From the NCBI GenBank assembly GCA_032690845.1, contig CM064433.1, positions 36,888,658 through 36,952,657 of the forward strand: DNA of 64,000 bases, written 5' to 3'. Position numbers and translations under genes: made by a program. Of this stretch, positions 11,967-23,685 are shown one piece after another. Under the pieces are notes generated by a model. The model did no database searches. It saw nothing but the letters and a program-made list of their open reading frames with translations, and was not told where the DNA came from. Every line of letters starts with the position of its first letter. Within the stretch, counting starts at the first letter, position 1. Source of the stretch: Eleusine coracana subsp. coracana. Its lineage: Eukaryota; Streptophyta; Magnoliopsida; Poales; Poaceae.

Positions 11967-12152
11967 TGTTGGAGTCAATGGTGCTGCCTGCCTTCGATGT
12001 TGCAGGACGCCTCATATTTATAGAGCAAGGAATACATGGCATGTTACATGCGGCATACAACACGCAGAATGGGAAGGAGACACAGCTCCTAATATGGGTG
12101 ATAACCTTCTAAGTATTGCTCATGTGATTCCATGAATAGTTATTGCCTTCTA
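11967..12152 (-). repeat. 5' LTR of the minus-strand copia element, outer end truncated
   Basis: Matches 7465-7658 from TGTTGGAGTCAATGG to ATTGCCTTCTA, then diverges into AAGACCTTGG. The terminal TGCTTAACA is missing. Confidence 0.85.
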
Positions 12153-12299
12153 AAGACCTTGGAGGGCTGCTGGATGGGCTCTTGGGCGTGGCTGCTAACC
12201 TGCATGGCTGACTGCCACCACAGGCATGCTCTCTTCAGTCTTCTCCGCTCGGTTATCCATCGAACATGCTAATGCTTTCTGTCTCGAGAGTTTAGGCTA

Positions 12300-13840
12300 A
12301 TGGGTGGAAAGACATCACAAAGCTGGATCATGGTGCGGACATTCATTTTTATTTCCACTCCTTACCACGTCGTGTGTTGCAGGTTGTTTGCAAGAAGAAT
12401 GGCGTTCGTGCAAATTCTACAAACAAGGTTATGGTGTATCTCTCTCGGACCTTTCTCATAGGAAAGGAGGGGTCCAATCCCAAGTGGCGGCTGCATTGAA
12501 CAAGATAGAAAGCTTCTACGCGGTATCTGGATCAGTTGTGGTTCAACGACATGACCTACAAAAGAAAGGGGATGAGGGTATGATAACCAAAGCACAAAAA
12601 CTTGAGGTAAAGCAAAATTTGGAAGAAGGTACATCCTTTACTTCTACACAGTCTCAACAACTTAGAGCCAATATTAGCATATTGGGGTCTCTCTGGGAAT
12701 AAATGAGAGGAAGATCATCTCAAGAATGTTGAAGTAGATATATTATCATTTTATTCTCTCGCAGCTCCATACTGACAAGTCCTTTTATTCTCTTAATCAT
12801 GCTTGCCGTGAGTTGAATGATGATCTTGAGGAGGACTCATCTGATGTCATTCTCTACCATCAAAACGTTGTCCAAAGCACAAACGATACTAAAAGACTTC
12901 ACGGCAAAAGGAAGATTTCTCATCTATCCAAAAAGCCACAAACTCCCTCCAAAATTGTTATAAAATGAAAGGAGTTATTTTTCGGAATACCAGAGGTCTT
13001 AGGGACAAGGGAAAACACAATAAAATAAATTCTTTAGTCAAAGAGCAATGCCCGGACTTTTTTCCTCTCATTCAATTAAGCGGCAATCATTTCTCTTCTG
13101 ATTATCTCTTGCATACTATGCCTCCCAGAGGTCGATCAGGTGGCATGATTTTTGGTGTAAGAAGTTGTAGCCATCGACAACGGGGACTTTTTACTAATAA
13201 GATGATTTCACATGGGCTCTCTATGATGGGCAGGGGCCTGCTCAGGATGAGTATAAATCCTCTTGAGTTAGCGCATATTTGTAATACGAAAACTCACCCA
13301 ATAACCATAGGGGGAGATTTTAATATCATGAAGACAAAAAAAATAGCAATTTGTGCCGTAGGTGGCCAAGACATTTTAATTCTATATACTCGACACTCTC
13401 GACCTGCGAGAGAATAAAATGACTTGCCACCAGTACACTTGGACCACTGATTTAGATCCGCTGACGTTTGAAAAACTCGATCGTGGGAAACTAGATCTCC
13501 CAAAACTCATGGTTAATGTCCTTGATCACGGCAAATCTGATCACACACCCCTGTTATTAAATACTCGGCCTAGAAACACAGGGGTCAGTACCAATTCATG
13601 TTTGAGTTGGTGGCAAATATCTGACTGCAGGATCATGGGGGCAATACGGCTATAGAAATATTCTTAAACAAAATCGAAGCCCTATGCAAAATGTAATAGC
13701 TCTGTTAGGAAAGATACCAATTGATCTTTCTAATAGATGAGCTAGATAAAAAGGTCGAGACCCATGCTCGTATGCCAAATGAGTAATTCTTGACACATAA
13801 ATGTGAGGAGGTGCATACTCTCTTTGTTCAAAATTGTTGT
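12300..13840 (+). pseudogene. LINE (L1-type) ORF1 end and endonuclease fragment
   Basis: From 12965, interrupted frames show an APE-type endonuclease: GVIFRNTRGLRDKGKHNKIN, PPRGRSGGMIFGVRS, TIGGDFNIMKT, YTWTTDLDPLTFEKLDRG and LDHGKSDHTPLLLNTRPR (SDH motif). The expected LQET motif with its catalytic Glu is replaced by PLIQLSG. Downstream, ELDKKVETHARMPNE is typical of the LINE linker before reverse transcriptase, which is absent. The part 12300-12960 is probably the ORF1 end. The fragment stops near 13840. Confidence 0.72.
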
Positions 13841-15378
13841 TGCTATTGAATTTTTTTAGTTACCTTTGACTATTTGTCTTATTCACAAAAATACAAAAGC
13901 GGTCATATATATTATTAGGATTTATTTATAAATTGGGAAAGTGGAAACATAACATATTAATTTGCATATTTGAACTAATATTTCGAGTAAGATGGATGGT
14001 CAAAGATAATTAAAAATGTCAATGATGATAACAATTTTGGAACAGAGTAGTAATATCTTGTTGCAACAGTGCAAATTGATGAGGTCTATATTCCCTATGT
14101 ATTATGTTCATGAAACATCAAACTACAGTGAATTTGCAGTTTATTATACAAATATGTACAGCTACATATCCTCCAGTGCCACAGAACATGCGAAGTGATG
14201 TGCTGATTGCATTAACTTTCCTAATAAAATGTTTGTACCTGACAGAATCTAAAATGTAGAATGTAGTCCTACAAATATATCTATTTATTGTTAATAAGTG
14301 ATGATGAACCTCCCACCAAGATGCCTAGATAAATAAAGAAATAGGCTAGAAATCTCCATTAAAAAGTAAAAGATCCAACCTTTGGTTTAGATTTTGCTAA
14401 TTATAAAGGACAAGATCCACCGTTGGTTAAATCCCCTGCATCACAAGCGTATTGTAAACCAAATCTGTATTAGTTGCGATCAAGCCTTTTCTTTTTTTCT
14501 CACGTTTGCTCATGGTGCCCTTAATTAGCCATCTCTGTGCCGCCGCCATGTCCTTCCCAGCTATGAAGCAACACAACCGATGTCCATCTGAAGGAAAAGG
14601 AGATCCGATCAGGAGAACCGCTGACTTGCGGTAGCCCCAAGGAGTGTCATCATCGGCAGTATAAACATGGTATCTATTGAGTACATCGATGCACCTGTTT
14701 CTTAAGGTAATTTGCGGCTTGTCAGCGCATGGATGAAACAAAGAGAAGCTCTGTGCGCAGCATCATCATCGTACATGGCCACTGCACACATGCATGCCTC
14801 CGATTATGGGATGTGCCATGAATCAAAGCGGTACATTGGTCATTGACATCAGTATATAATCAGTTCCATCAACGACATCAGCTGTGGCATGGCGACTCTA
14901 CACATAGGTAGCTCTTATATGATTATTCCCACGGGACTGTCATATCATGATGCGTCCATCAATCACAGGTATATCGATTCGTATTTATGTTTTATTCATT
15001 ACAACAAATAATGTGTATCAGCTTCTGATAACAAAAGTGCAACGCTACCATGGCAATTCCATGGTGTTCTATAGTTGTCGATGAGCATCATTACAATGAA
15101 TCCACATTTGGCAAAATACAAAAAAAAAATCTACAGAGGTGAGCAAGGGTATTCTTATAATAGTCTAATATCGGGAACCATGCTAATAATAAGCATAGTC
15201 ATGAAAAATGGAGTTAGGCACTGGTATTTCATACCTGATAGAAAGAAGTTACATACCCATGTCTCTGCTTAATCAAATGGTAATCCAACATATAGATATT
15301 GTGGAGTACAATAACATAAAGACCCACACAAACAAATAAATTGATGTCTCCAAAATGCAGTTACCTAATTTAATTATA
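13841..15378. other. AT-rich intergenic stretch
   Basis: No recognised gene. A minus-strand frame at 14427-14741 (contains GSPFPSDGHRLCCFIAGKDM) is open for about 100 residues but matches no family I know. Confidence 0.45.
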
Positions 15379-16442
15379 CACTACCGGAAAGCTGTGGTTT
15401 GCCGTGTGCCCAATGCACATGGCAAACCCCGAAAAACTCACGGCAAAATCTTTGCCGTTGGTTGTACATGGCAAAGCGCGCACGGTGAAAAACCTGTCGG
15501 CAAAGCTGGCTTTGCCATGTGACTTCTATCGGGCATACGACAAAGCCGGTAAAATATAAATCATAAAAAACCTAAAAAAATAGCAAAATTTTTTTTTGGC
15601 CCGCCAGACACCCGACCCGCCCGTTCCCGTCGCAAGTCACTGCATTTTTTCACGCACTATGCGGTAAAGTGCGTCCGCCAAGATTCGAACCCGAGATTTC
15701 ACCTTTGCGCCTCCTACCACTGCACCACACATTGATTTATGACAATACCCCATGTTCGCTCTTTTTATATTTTACCTCTTTGTTATGTACCTTATATCAA
15801 GCACACGACAAAGACCATGTTTGCCATGCGCCTTATATCGGGCACGCGGCAAAGACAATTTTTGTCATGTGCCAAGAAAAAAACACTCGGCAAACACCTA
15901 TTTATATATTTTCTAACGTATTTTTTGTTGACTAAATTAATTCAAATAAAAAAATATTTAACTACAAAGTTATATAACTTATTAAGATCTACAACTTTTG
16001 TTTTGGTCATTTGTTCATTTCACAAAGTGGTAGTAACATTGTTCACAAATCTTATATGTCTGATCCAATATTTCATAAAACTATATGAGACTATTAGATT
16101 TTGTGAACAATATTTTAGATTAAACTGAGTAGTGAACAAATGATCAAAATAAAACTTGTAAGTCTTCAAAAGTTATACAACTTTGTAGTACAAATTTTTT
16201 TTATTTGAATTAATTTACGATTTTAAATATAATTTAAATTTATATTTTGCCGAGTGTTAGAAAAAAAACACTCGGCAAAGAGCGTGTTTGCCGTGTGTCA
16301 AGAAAAACACACGGCAAACACCCATCTTTGCCATGTGTCAATTTTTTTTGAACAGCAAACACCATCTTTGCCATGTGTCTGAAATAAAACACACGTACGG
16401 CGAAGTTTCAGTCACGCAGCAAAGATTAATTTTCCCGTAGTG
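15379..16442. mobile_element. Non-autonomous CACTA element, 1064 bp, TSD ATA
   Basis: Left terminus CACTACCGGAAAG, right terminus TTTTCCCGTAGTG (inverse CACTACGGGAAAA). The triplet ATA flanks it on both sides (15376-15378 and 16443-16445), matching the 3-bp duplication of CACTA transposons. Both ends hold repeated subterminal TTTGCCGTGTGCC / ACTCGGCAAA motifs, the likely transposase binding sites. No transposase is encoded. A tRNA-like segment lies at about 15680-15731 on the minus strand. Confidence 0.93.
15680..15731 (-). other. tRNA-like A-box/B-box segment inside CACTA
   Basis: On the minus strand it reads TGGTGCAGTGGTAGG (a perfect TRGYNNANNNG A box), then about 24 bases later GGGTTCGAATCTT (a near-perfect B box). 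The spacing is tRNA-like, but there is no acceptor stem or cloverleaf that I can complete. A related segment sits in the CACTA element at 55391-56837. Confidence 0.55.
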
Positions 16443-18059
16443 ATATATTTTCGCAAATAATAACTTGACTAAGTTGGCAACTTCCAGCATTACTTTATAT
16501 TAAAATCATTAACTTATTTACTTCCCAAAGGAAAATTAGCGGATACATTTCGGTGTACAGAAATAACTTTTAAAACCAAATTTGTTCAATTAATTAATGC
16601 ATATGCCTAAAAACGCTATAGTCTAAATTTATCTATTTAAAAAGAACCTTTCATAAGTAGGCAGGGAGTTAAACATTTCCACAAATATGCTGCCATCTAA
16701 GAGATTTTTGTTGTGAAACCAGAAATTACTGAGTAGCGTCGCGTTGCCAGAGGAATAATATCACAAAAACTCAAAATAAACAAAACACAAAATACAAGAA
16801 CTCTCTTTTTCATTATTTCTATATAAGATCTGTACAAATCTTTTTTCTCAAACGAAGCACACTCTTCCAGCTCGAGTCAGTCACTTCTCAATATAAAAAA
16901 AAAAGAGTCAGTCACTTCTGACTTAATCACAGGATATATAAAACAAGGAGTAATAATCCCACTTGCGCCAGGCTTGCTGATCTGATCGGGCCGGCGATTC
17001 CGGATCTAGTTTCGTCTTTTGTCTTTGAGTAGATAACCTAATCATCGCTGAGTAAACAAAAAATTAATGTCAACCTCCACAAGGTGTTAGTGAGCGCACA
17101 ATGAGGGAGTGCTTCGTGTAGGCTTCCCATGTGGAGGGTTAACATTATTTTTTTCTTAGGTTGGTGAATATCCACATGAACGGACAGATGGAGCTTGTTT
17201 TTTTTTATGGATGCCTATCAAGCTCTTGCATCTCCGTCTATGTGATCCATATCGTAGCTTACACATTATACTCAAGGATTGGTTTCTTGTCGAATGGGGT
17301 AAGGTTGAGGACTAGCTGACCATCGTTGCTGTTTGAGCTGAAGTGTTATACCGGAAAGTAATAAGCTGCTCAAGGTTGAAAACATGCAAAAAAGAGTAAT
17401 GTGGCTAAATAGATATCATTCTCTGTTGTGGTTCGTCTATGTATATTTCATCTCTATTTATCTCTGTGTCTATATGCGTGTGCACACGCCTTTGTTCTGG
17501 TTTTACCACTCAAGTACACATTATGATGGAATGGAGTGGCTGAGCACCCGGTCAGTCACTGATTCACTGCAATGTACTAACGAAGGCATATCATTTTGCT
17601 TTCTGTGTTAGTGCACGAGCATATTCATCTACAACGCCAGCAGGAGGAATTAGGCAGGTTATTAATTCCAGGCAACGTACTTACAGTGGTCAGTCACTTG
17701 AACGCTTCATGCATGTGTACGTTTTTGTTTTCGTTCGCCCTTGTGGTACTGCACCGAGCAACGAAGAAAAATGTGCATCCACTCTTTATACATGAGAAGA
17801 GACTTCAGTGCAAGCATGACTTAGATTGTAGCAAGGCAAATAATATTTGGTGCATTTCTTTTTATGCATGGATGTTTTTAAGGCGCTCGATGAGAGGCAC
17901 ATCAGTCCCTTCTTCTGCATAAAAACAAAGCAGCATTCAACAAAAGAAAAAAATGGGTCACCAACCAGTTGCCCTGTTAATTTCGTTCATGATAAATGTT
18001 TGTCCCACAACCAGATATATATCTATCTTGCTATTTGATGCGCAGCACGTTAAATACTT
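16443..18059. other. AT-rich intergenic stretch
   Basis: No supported gene. A short inverted repeat (AATGTCAACCTCCACA at 17065 and TGTGGAGGGTTAACATT at 17130) could fold into a hairpin of roughly 85 bp. Open frames at 17384-18038 have no recognisable domain. Confidence 0.45.
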
Positions 18060-18300
18060 ATTCAGCACCCTAGCAGCAAACCATAAATGTTTGTCCCACA
18101 ACCATAAATAGTTCATACTACAACCATAAGTTTATGACACATTATTTTCCCGACCATAAAATTTTTGAACCATGACCATACAAAATTTAATAGATCATTC
18201 GTGCACCATCAAATTCTCAACTTGTAACCATAATTTTTTCACTCCACAACCATAAAATTATGGGCATTAAATAACTTATTTATATATACAAGCCATAAAT
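18060..18300. repeat. Degenerate tandem repeat with AACCATAAA units
   Basis: About eight units of 20-30 bases each begin ACCATAAA or close variants (for example CAACCATAAATAGTTC, CGACCATAAAATTTTTG, CCACAACCATAAAATTATGG). Unit length and sequence vary widely, so it is an old array or a subterminal repeat cluster of an unidentified transposon. Confidence 0.6.
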
Positions 18301-18365
18301 TCATTTATATTTATGTTGTGCACCGGATATTTCTTTCAATTTCTTAATGCTTAAGAGACATCCAC

Positions 18366-19300
18366 ATTCATTCTTACTTGCCAGATGGAAACAAATTACA
18401 GTGCAGGAAGTCTTCCAGACTACTCCCTACTCCCCTGAACCTATCTTTTAGAAGACCGATAGTTGAGGACAAATTAGTAGAGTGGAACAACATGGCACTA
18501 ATACTCAAGTCCATAAGTATAATAGAGGAAGTAGATTCTTTCAAATGGAACCTACATGTGAATGGAAGATTCTCGGTCCAATCCATGTACAATGCTATGT
18601 TGCTTCAACCTAAGTCCTACTTAAGCAACCTGTGGAAAATAGAACTTCCCCTAAAGATCAAGGTTTTTCTATGGAATCTAGCTAGAGGGGTCATACTCAC
18701 CAGAGATAATCTAGCGAAGAAGAAATGGAAAGGAAGCCAAAAGTTTTGTTTTTGTAATTCTAACAAAACAATACAATACTTGTTATTTCAGTGTCACATA
18801 GCTAGGAACTTGTGGAGGATCATAAACATTGCCACGGGTATCCAAAGACCAAATAATACTCACCATATAGTGATGGATTGGCTTAATTCTTGCGTTGGAA
18901 AAAAGAATCATTCATGTAGGCACGGAAGCTATGTTTTGGTCAATATGGCTAAGCCAAAATGATATTATTTTTAACAAGAGACCAATGATTTCTTTAATGC
19001 AGGTTATCTTCAGAGCGACATACTGGTTACGCTTCTGGAGACTTCTATAGAAGCACGTACACAGAGAAACTATACTTCATATATGCCAGTCTTTAGAGGT
19101 GGTGGCCATGGGCATCTTCGCCGAACATGGGTGGCCATTACAAGATAGACTTGGTTACTAGTCTCTTATGTTTTTCTGTCTTTGTGAGCATGCTTACCAC
19201 TGGTATGCCAGTGTTCTATCCTTGTAATAATGTTTGAATGGTGGCCATATGCAAAACATGCAAAAGACTGGAACTTTTTTCCATTATCTAAAAAAAAATA
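18366..19300 (+). pseudogene. LINE C-terminal fragment with zinc-binding RT-associated domain and 3' end
   Basis: The frame 18378-18962 encodes the zf-RVT region found at the end of plant LINE ORF2: FKWNLHVNGRFSVQSMYNAM, LPLKIKVFLWNLARGVILTR and FCFCNSNKTIQYLLFQC. The His usually found in TIQHL is Tyr here. Past a stop, NKRPMISLMQVIFRATYWLR continues the typical C-terminus. A tail ending in a run of A (about 19291-19300) may be the element's poly(A). It is probably from the same LINE family as the fragment at 12300-13840, with the reverse transcriptase between them missing. Confidence 0.75.
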
Positions 19301-21099
19301 CAAAGTGGCAGGCCAAAAGTCATTTATGGCTCCTGCATATTTGTATCTCTATCTTCTATATACTCCTTATTATTAGGCAAGGTGAGTCCATCAAACTTCT
19401 GCTGCAGTTTTTGTTCTTTCGCCTCTATTTTCCTCTGCCCTCCTCAGCATCGATCATAGTGTTCTGCCTCCGCAACGGTTACAGAAATGTACGTCAAGAA
19501 ATTTCCTCCTCTATCCTAGCATCCGCTTCCACAGTGATTACAGAAACGTATGTACGTTCAGAAAACCACTACTCGTCACATCAAGTTCGGGAGTCTTACG
19601 TACATAAAACTAGGTCTCATCACCATCGTCCATGAAGCTCATCACGACGTCGTCCCTGAAGCTCACCGCGGTGTTTTCCACCGATTTCTTTCTGAACTCA
19701 TGTGAGTATGCCGCTCCCTCGCATGCCCTTATGTTTGTCACTAATGAAGGCGATGCGTTTCGGCGCTCTGGGACAGGGAGTACGGACGATGGCGCACGTG
19801 GTAGTGGATGAAGCAAAGTTGATAGCACTCAATCTTACATCATGTGTTTATTGCTGATGTCGGTGCCAGCTGATTGGAGTTCCTTTTGTGCTTTTCTTTC
19901 TTATCTTCTGAGTCAATTTTAGCTTTCTTCATGTATATGAACTGCCTGCATTAGGATTTCAGTTCCACGTGTTAGGGTATTCAGGTCCATGTCAATTGAG
20001 TGCTATCAAATTTTTCCTTCATGGGTTTGTTGCTTTTCAATGTAGCAATGGAGCTAGATGTAGTAGCCATATGATTGCAGTTGCTCTGGTGCTTCTGTTC
20101 ATTACATTAGACGAAATTGTAATGTAACGGAGTTGTTCATGTTCATATATGAGCTACTTTTATCTGTTCACCAACCCATCTCTTATCAAAAGCTATCTTT
20201 TACTTCCATATTCCTCCTTTACAGATGGACCCTGATGCACCCGTTATTACAAACAACAATAAAAAGGTTTACCTTTGCACCCATTAACTATAGGAGCATG
20301 ATTCATCTTGATGGGTAATTTTAGTACTACTTGTAGGAGGCATTTTTTATATTAATGAGAAGCAATTTACGGTCACAACCCATTAGCTGACTTGCCAAAT
20401 ACCTCTGTCCCAGTTGCTCAACTTGTTGACCCTAAAAAGGAACGGAGGAAGAGGCAAATGGATAGACACCATTATGAACGAAGGCCTGCAGACCAAAAGC
20501 GACAGAGAAATATGAAAGAACGTGAAATGCCAGATGACCAAATGGAGAAAATAAAAAAGAGGCGATGCAATGAATATCACCTTAAAAAGGTTGATACCCC
20601 CTTACAAATTCTTTTTTAAATACAACATGCTTTATATTGGTGTCTAGTAGAGGCTAATAGATGCATAATGTTTCGTGCAGTTAGTGTCGGTTTAGGAACA
20701 GAGAATCTTCATCCTGACGGATTGGTAAGTGATCATCAGAATGGTCACTGCATGGAAAAAAATTCAAGGTAAACATTTCATGCTGTTTAGTGTTTTACAT
20801 ATATATAGCTATGGAATATACATTTGTCCTTAAATAATTCATACACGCCAATGAATATTAATAGTTCCACTATGAAGTTTGTCTGCAATGTTTGACCAAT
20901 GTACACACAAGTCTAAATCCAGATTTTATTCCCACATTCCTAGTTAGGTTTCTAAAACACACTATCTTTTTCATCAAGCTACAACTCCAGACCAAAGGCG
21001 ACCTTTCCACTTTCTACTCCACCTAGCTGCAGATCTAGATCCTCTCCTTCTTTGCCTATATTAACACTCGGTAATGGTGTCACATAATTCAGTACGTTT
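19301..21099. other. Intergenic stretch with one basic open frame
   Basis: Mostly AT-rich non-coding sequence. The plus frame within 20392-20619 encodes a highly basic run (KKERRKRQMDRHHYERRPAD, then REMPDDQMEKIKKRRCNEYH). Repeated R/K-rich units with P-x-x-Q spacing recall the N-terminal tract of plant Helitron helicases or captured exons, but I cannot support a specific call. Confidence 0.4.
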
Positions 21100-21420
21100 T
21101 TATTCTATTATTAATGCAATAGAAGCACATAGGCGATTATACTAAAATTATAAGCTCAAACTAATTTAGAGCTGTCACCTGGAAACGCAGCAGACCTCTC
21201 TCACCTACCACGTTAAGAGAACAACAACTACGTGGAGCAAATTGTAACGAGTTGGCACGAGATAACTGTCCACTGTGTCGTGAGGTATGCCTAGATAGTA
21301 CCACTAACCAAGTGAGTCAATAGAACGAGCACTTTTCTTGTGCCTTGTTTTTTCAGCATAGTTTATTCAGTTGCATTACCTATTTTTGTTCTTTGTGTTT
21401 ACCTTTCACGAAAAGGTTAT
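21100..21420. repeat. Tandem duplication, copy 1 (upstream of the copia insertion)
   Basis: Phrases in this stretch recur in order further downstream. GCAATAGAAGCACATAGGCG..ATACTAAAA resembles 21555-21592. ACGTGGAGCAAATTGTAACG, then CCACTAACCAAGTGAGT, then a CTTGTGCC..TTTTCAG phrase resemble 28115-28300. The second copy is split by the copia element at 21593-28041. Confidence 0.6.
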
Positions 21421-21592
21421 CATCTGCTTGAGCAAACGCCTACTTTACACTCTCCCTAGCAAAGTGAAAGAATCACTTCCGCAAAAACTACAAGTATGTC
21501 AAAAAATTTAGCTATATAAACGTGCCATCGCAACAGTTCAGCTCCTTATTTTCATTGTGGCAACAGAAGGACATAGGCCATTGTACTAAAAC

Positions 21593-22518
21593 TGTTGGAA
21601 TTATATGGGCTTGGCCCATTAATATTCACAATAATTTCTGAAAAATCTCAAAGGCCTATTCATGAGTGCTGGGAGTACAAAGATTTAGTCTCACATTGCT
21701 AGTGGAGGTGTAGGGAGTCCAACTTATAAGGTTGGTTGCACTAGCATCTCTTGCAAGTGTGTGGATGAGAAGAAGGAAGAACACACGCGCGCGCTCGCTC
21801 GCCTCACCGGGTAGGGCCGGGCGGGGCTTCCTTTTACACTTTTTTTTTGCTACGTGTTCTATATATTTCCATATATTTGGTTATGGAAACCGACATATTA
21901 ATATGGTAACTGACTCGGTTGCGGGACGCCCAACCCAAGTGGTTCCTCCCTATAAATACGTATGGGTATCGCCACAAATCACATCACGCAATCGCCTAGG
22001 GTTTTGTCTCTCGCTACTGTTGCGCCGCCAAGACTTCTCCATCCCGATCATCGGCGTGCACCGGCGAACGGGAGAGCAGGTCTCCGAAAGCGTCGTCCTC
22101 TGCGATCCTGCTCCGGGAGAGGGCGAATAAGGTTTTTGGGAAGCGCTCTGCGCGACTACTCGATCGCTTCCTCGTCTTCGTCAAGCTCGTCGCCACGGCT
22201 CGTCTTCCTCGTCGTCGAGTCGGTCTTACCCGCCGTCGCCAACAACGTGATGGTGCTGAACGTCGTCACCGCCTCCTCTACCCAGTCCAGAAGGAAACAT
22301 ACATACTCTTATCTCAAACCATGTCTTTCATACTAGCTTTCGTGATCTGTTTATCTATGATGAATATTGCTAGTATGGTAGATGCTATGCTTTTGTGTGG
22401 CTTTATAGACCTGTCTAGATCTTGCGTAGACTTGTCTAGTTTATCATGCAATCTGTTAATCATGCTTATGATTTATTTCTAGATTAATATAAAACTAAAA
22501 GTGCTAATTTATCCAACA
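21593..22518 (+). repeat. 5' LTR (926 bp)
   Basis: TG..CA ends, matches 27016-28041 along its length with a GC-rich deletion relative to the other copy near 21805. CCTATAAATACG at about 21950 is a plausible TATA box for the element transcript. Confidence 0.92.
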
Positions 22519-22551
22519 ATCCAAAAACCTTATTATAGGCACTTTAGTTTT

Positions 22552-23685
22552 ATGGCTGGATTTGTCGATGCACTGAGGCCAGAGAAATTCACTGGCGTGC
22601 ACTTTAAGAGATGACAAGTGAAAGTCACTCTGTGGCTTACTACGATGAATGTGTTCTGGGTGTCCACTGGCAAACCTGAAGACGATCTCACTGCAGATCA
22701 AGAAAAGGCCTACAGTGAAGCCAACACAATATTCTTGGGCGCTGTTATTGGAGCTTTGATAGATCGTCTTCAGGACGTCTATATCCATCATACAGTCACA
22801 AAGGAATTGTGGGACGCTCTGAGCACTGACTATGGTGGTTCTGATGCTGGCACTGAACTGTATGTCATTAAGCAGTACCATGATTATAAGATGGTAGATG
22901 GTAAATCTGTCGTCACACAGTCTCATGAGATACAGTGCATTGTGAAGGAACTCAAACTGCTTAAGATCGTCGTACCTGAGAAGCTTGTGGCTGGGGGCAT
23001 GATTGCCAAATTGCCTCCGTCTTGAAGGGATTTTGCCACTACTCTTAAACACAAGAGAACAAGCATATCTGTCTCAGATTTGATCGCGTCTCTTGATGTT
23101 GAGGAGAAAGCTCGTGAGAAGGATGGACGTTCTAAAGCTAACAAGGGACACACTGTTGCCAATATGATGCATCATCCACAACAGTCTTATGGCAGTGGTG
23201 GTAAGGGCAAGGGCAAGAACAATAAGCCTAAGCAGACCACTACCTTCAAGAAGAAGAACAAGGAGAAGGGAGCATGCTTTGTTTACGGTTCTAATGAGCA
23301 TTGGGCAAAGAAGTGTCCAGAACGCAAAGGAAAGAAGCCTCCACAGCAGAAGACCGTGAACATGGTGACCAGTGCTGGAGAAAATAGTGGGTGTGGTAAT
23401 TTACCATATGTTTTTTCTGTATTTCAATCTACTAGTTGGTGGCATGATACTGGTGCTAATATTCATGTGTGTGCTGATGCTTCTTTGTTTACTTCTTATC
23501 AGGTCGCCCGGGATTCCTCCGTCCTAATGGGGAATGGGTCACATGCTTCTGTTCCTGGTGTTGGCACGATCGAGCTAAAATTCACTTCGGGGAAGATTGT
23601 CCAATTGAAGAACATACAGCATGTCCCTTCTATCAAGAAGAATCTTATTAGTGGCTCCCTTTTATGTAGGATGGTTTTAAGGTAG
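22552..23685 (+). pseudogene. Copia gag, zinc knuckle and protease
   Basis: ATG at 22552 opens a frame (MAGFVDALRPEKFTGVHFKR) broken by TGA at 22612 and 23023, both at positions where the family has Trp (TGG). The capsid region includes TKELWDALSTDYGG. The zinc knuckle CFVYGSNEHWAKKC has Tyr in place of its second Cys. Protease follows with WWHDTGANIHVCADAS. The frame is lost near 23670 and continues in another frame as GFKVVLESNKVVMSKSEQF. Confidence 0.9.

Larger units (their letters stand above)
7465..12152 (-). mobile_element. Ty1/copia LTR retrotransposon, minus strand, decayed
   Basis: Two similar LTRs (7465-7658 and 11967-12152) flank gag, protease, integrase, reverse transcriptase and RNase H regions in copia order, read on the minus strand. 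Next to the right-hand (5') LTR, 11953-11966 reads on the minus strand TGGTAATAGAGCCA, two changes from the tRNA-iMet primer site. Next to the left-hand (3') LTR, 7659-7667 gives AAGGAGGGG as the polypurine tract. The right LTR lacks its last eight or nine bases (TGCTTAACA in the left copy), and no target duplication is visible (CTACG on the left, AAGAC on the right), so the 5' flank has been deleted or recombined. Stops interrupt gag and pol. Confidence 0.93.
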
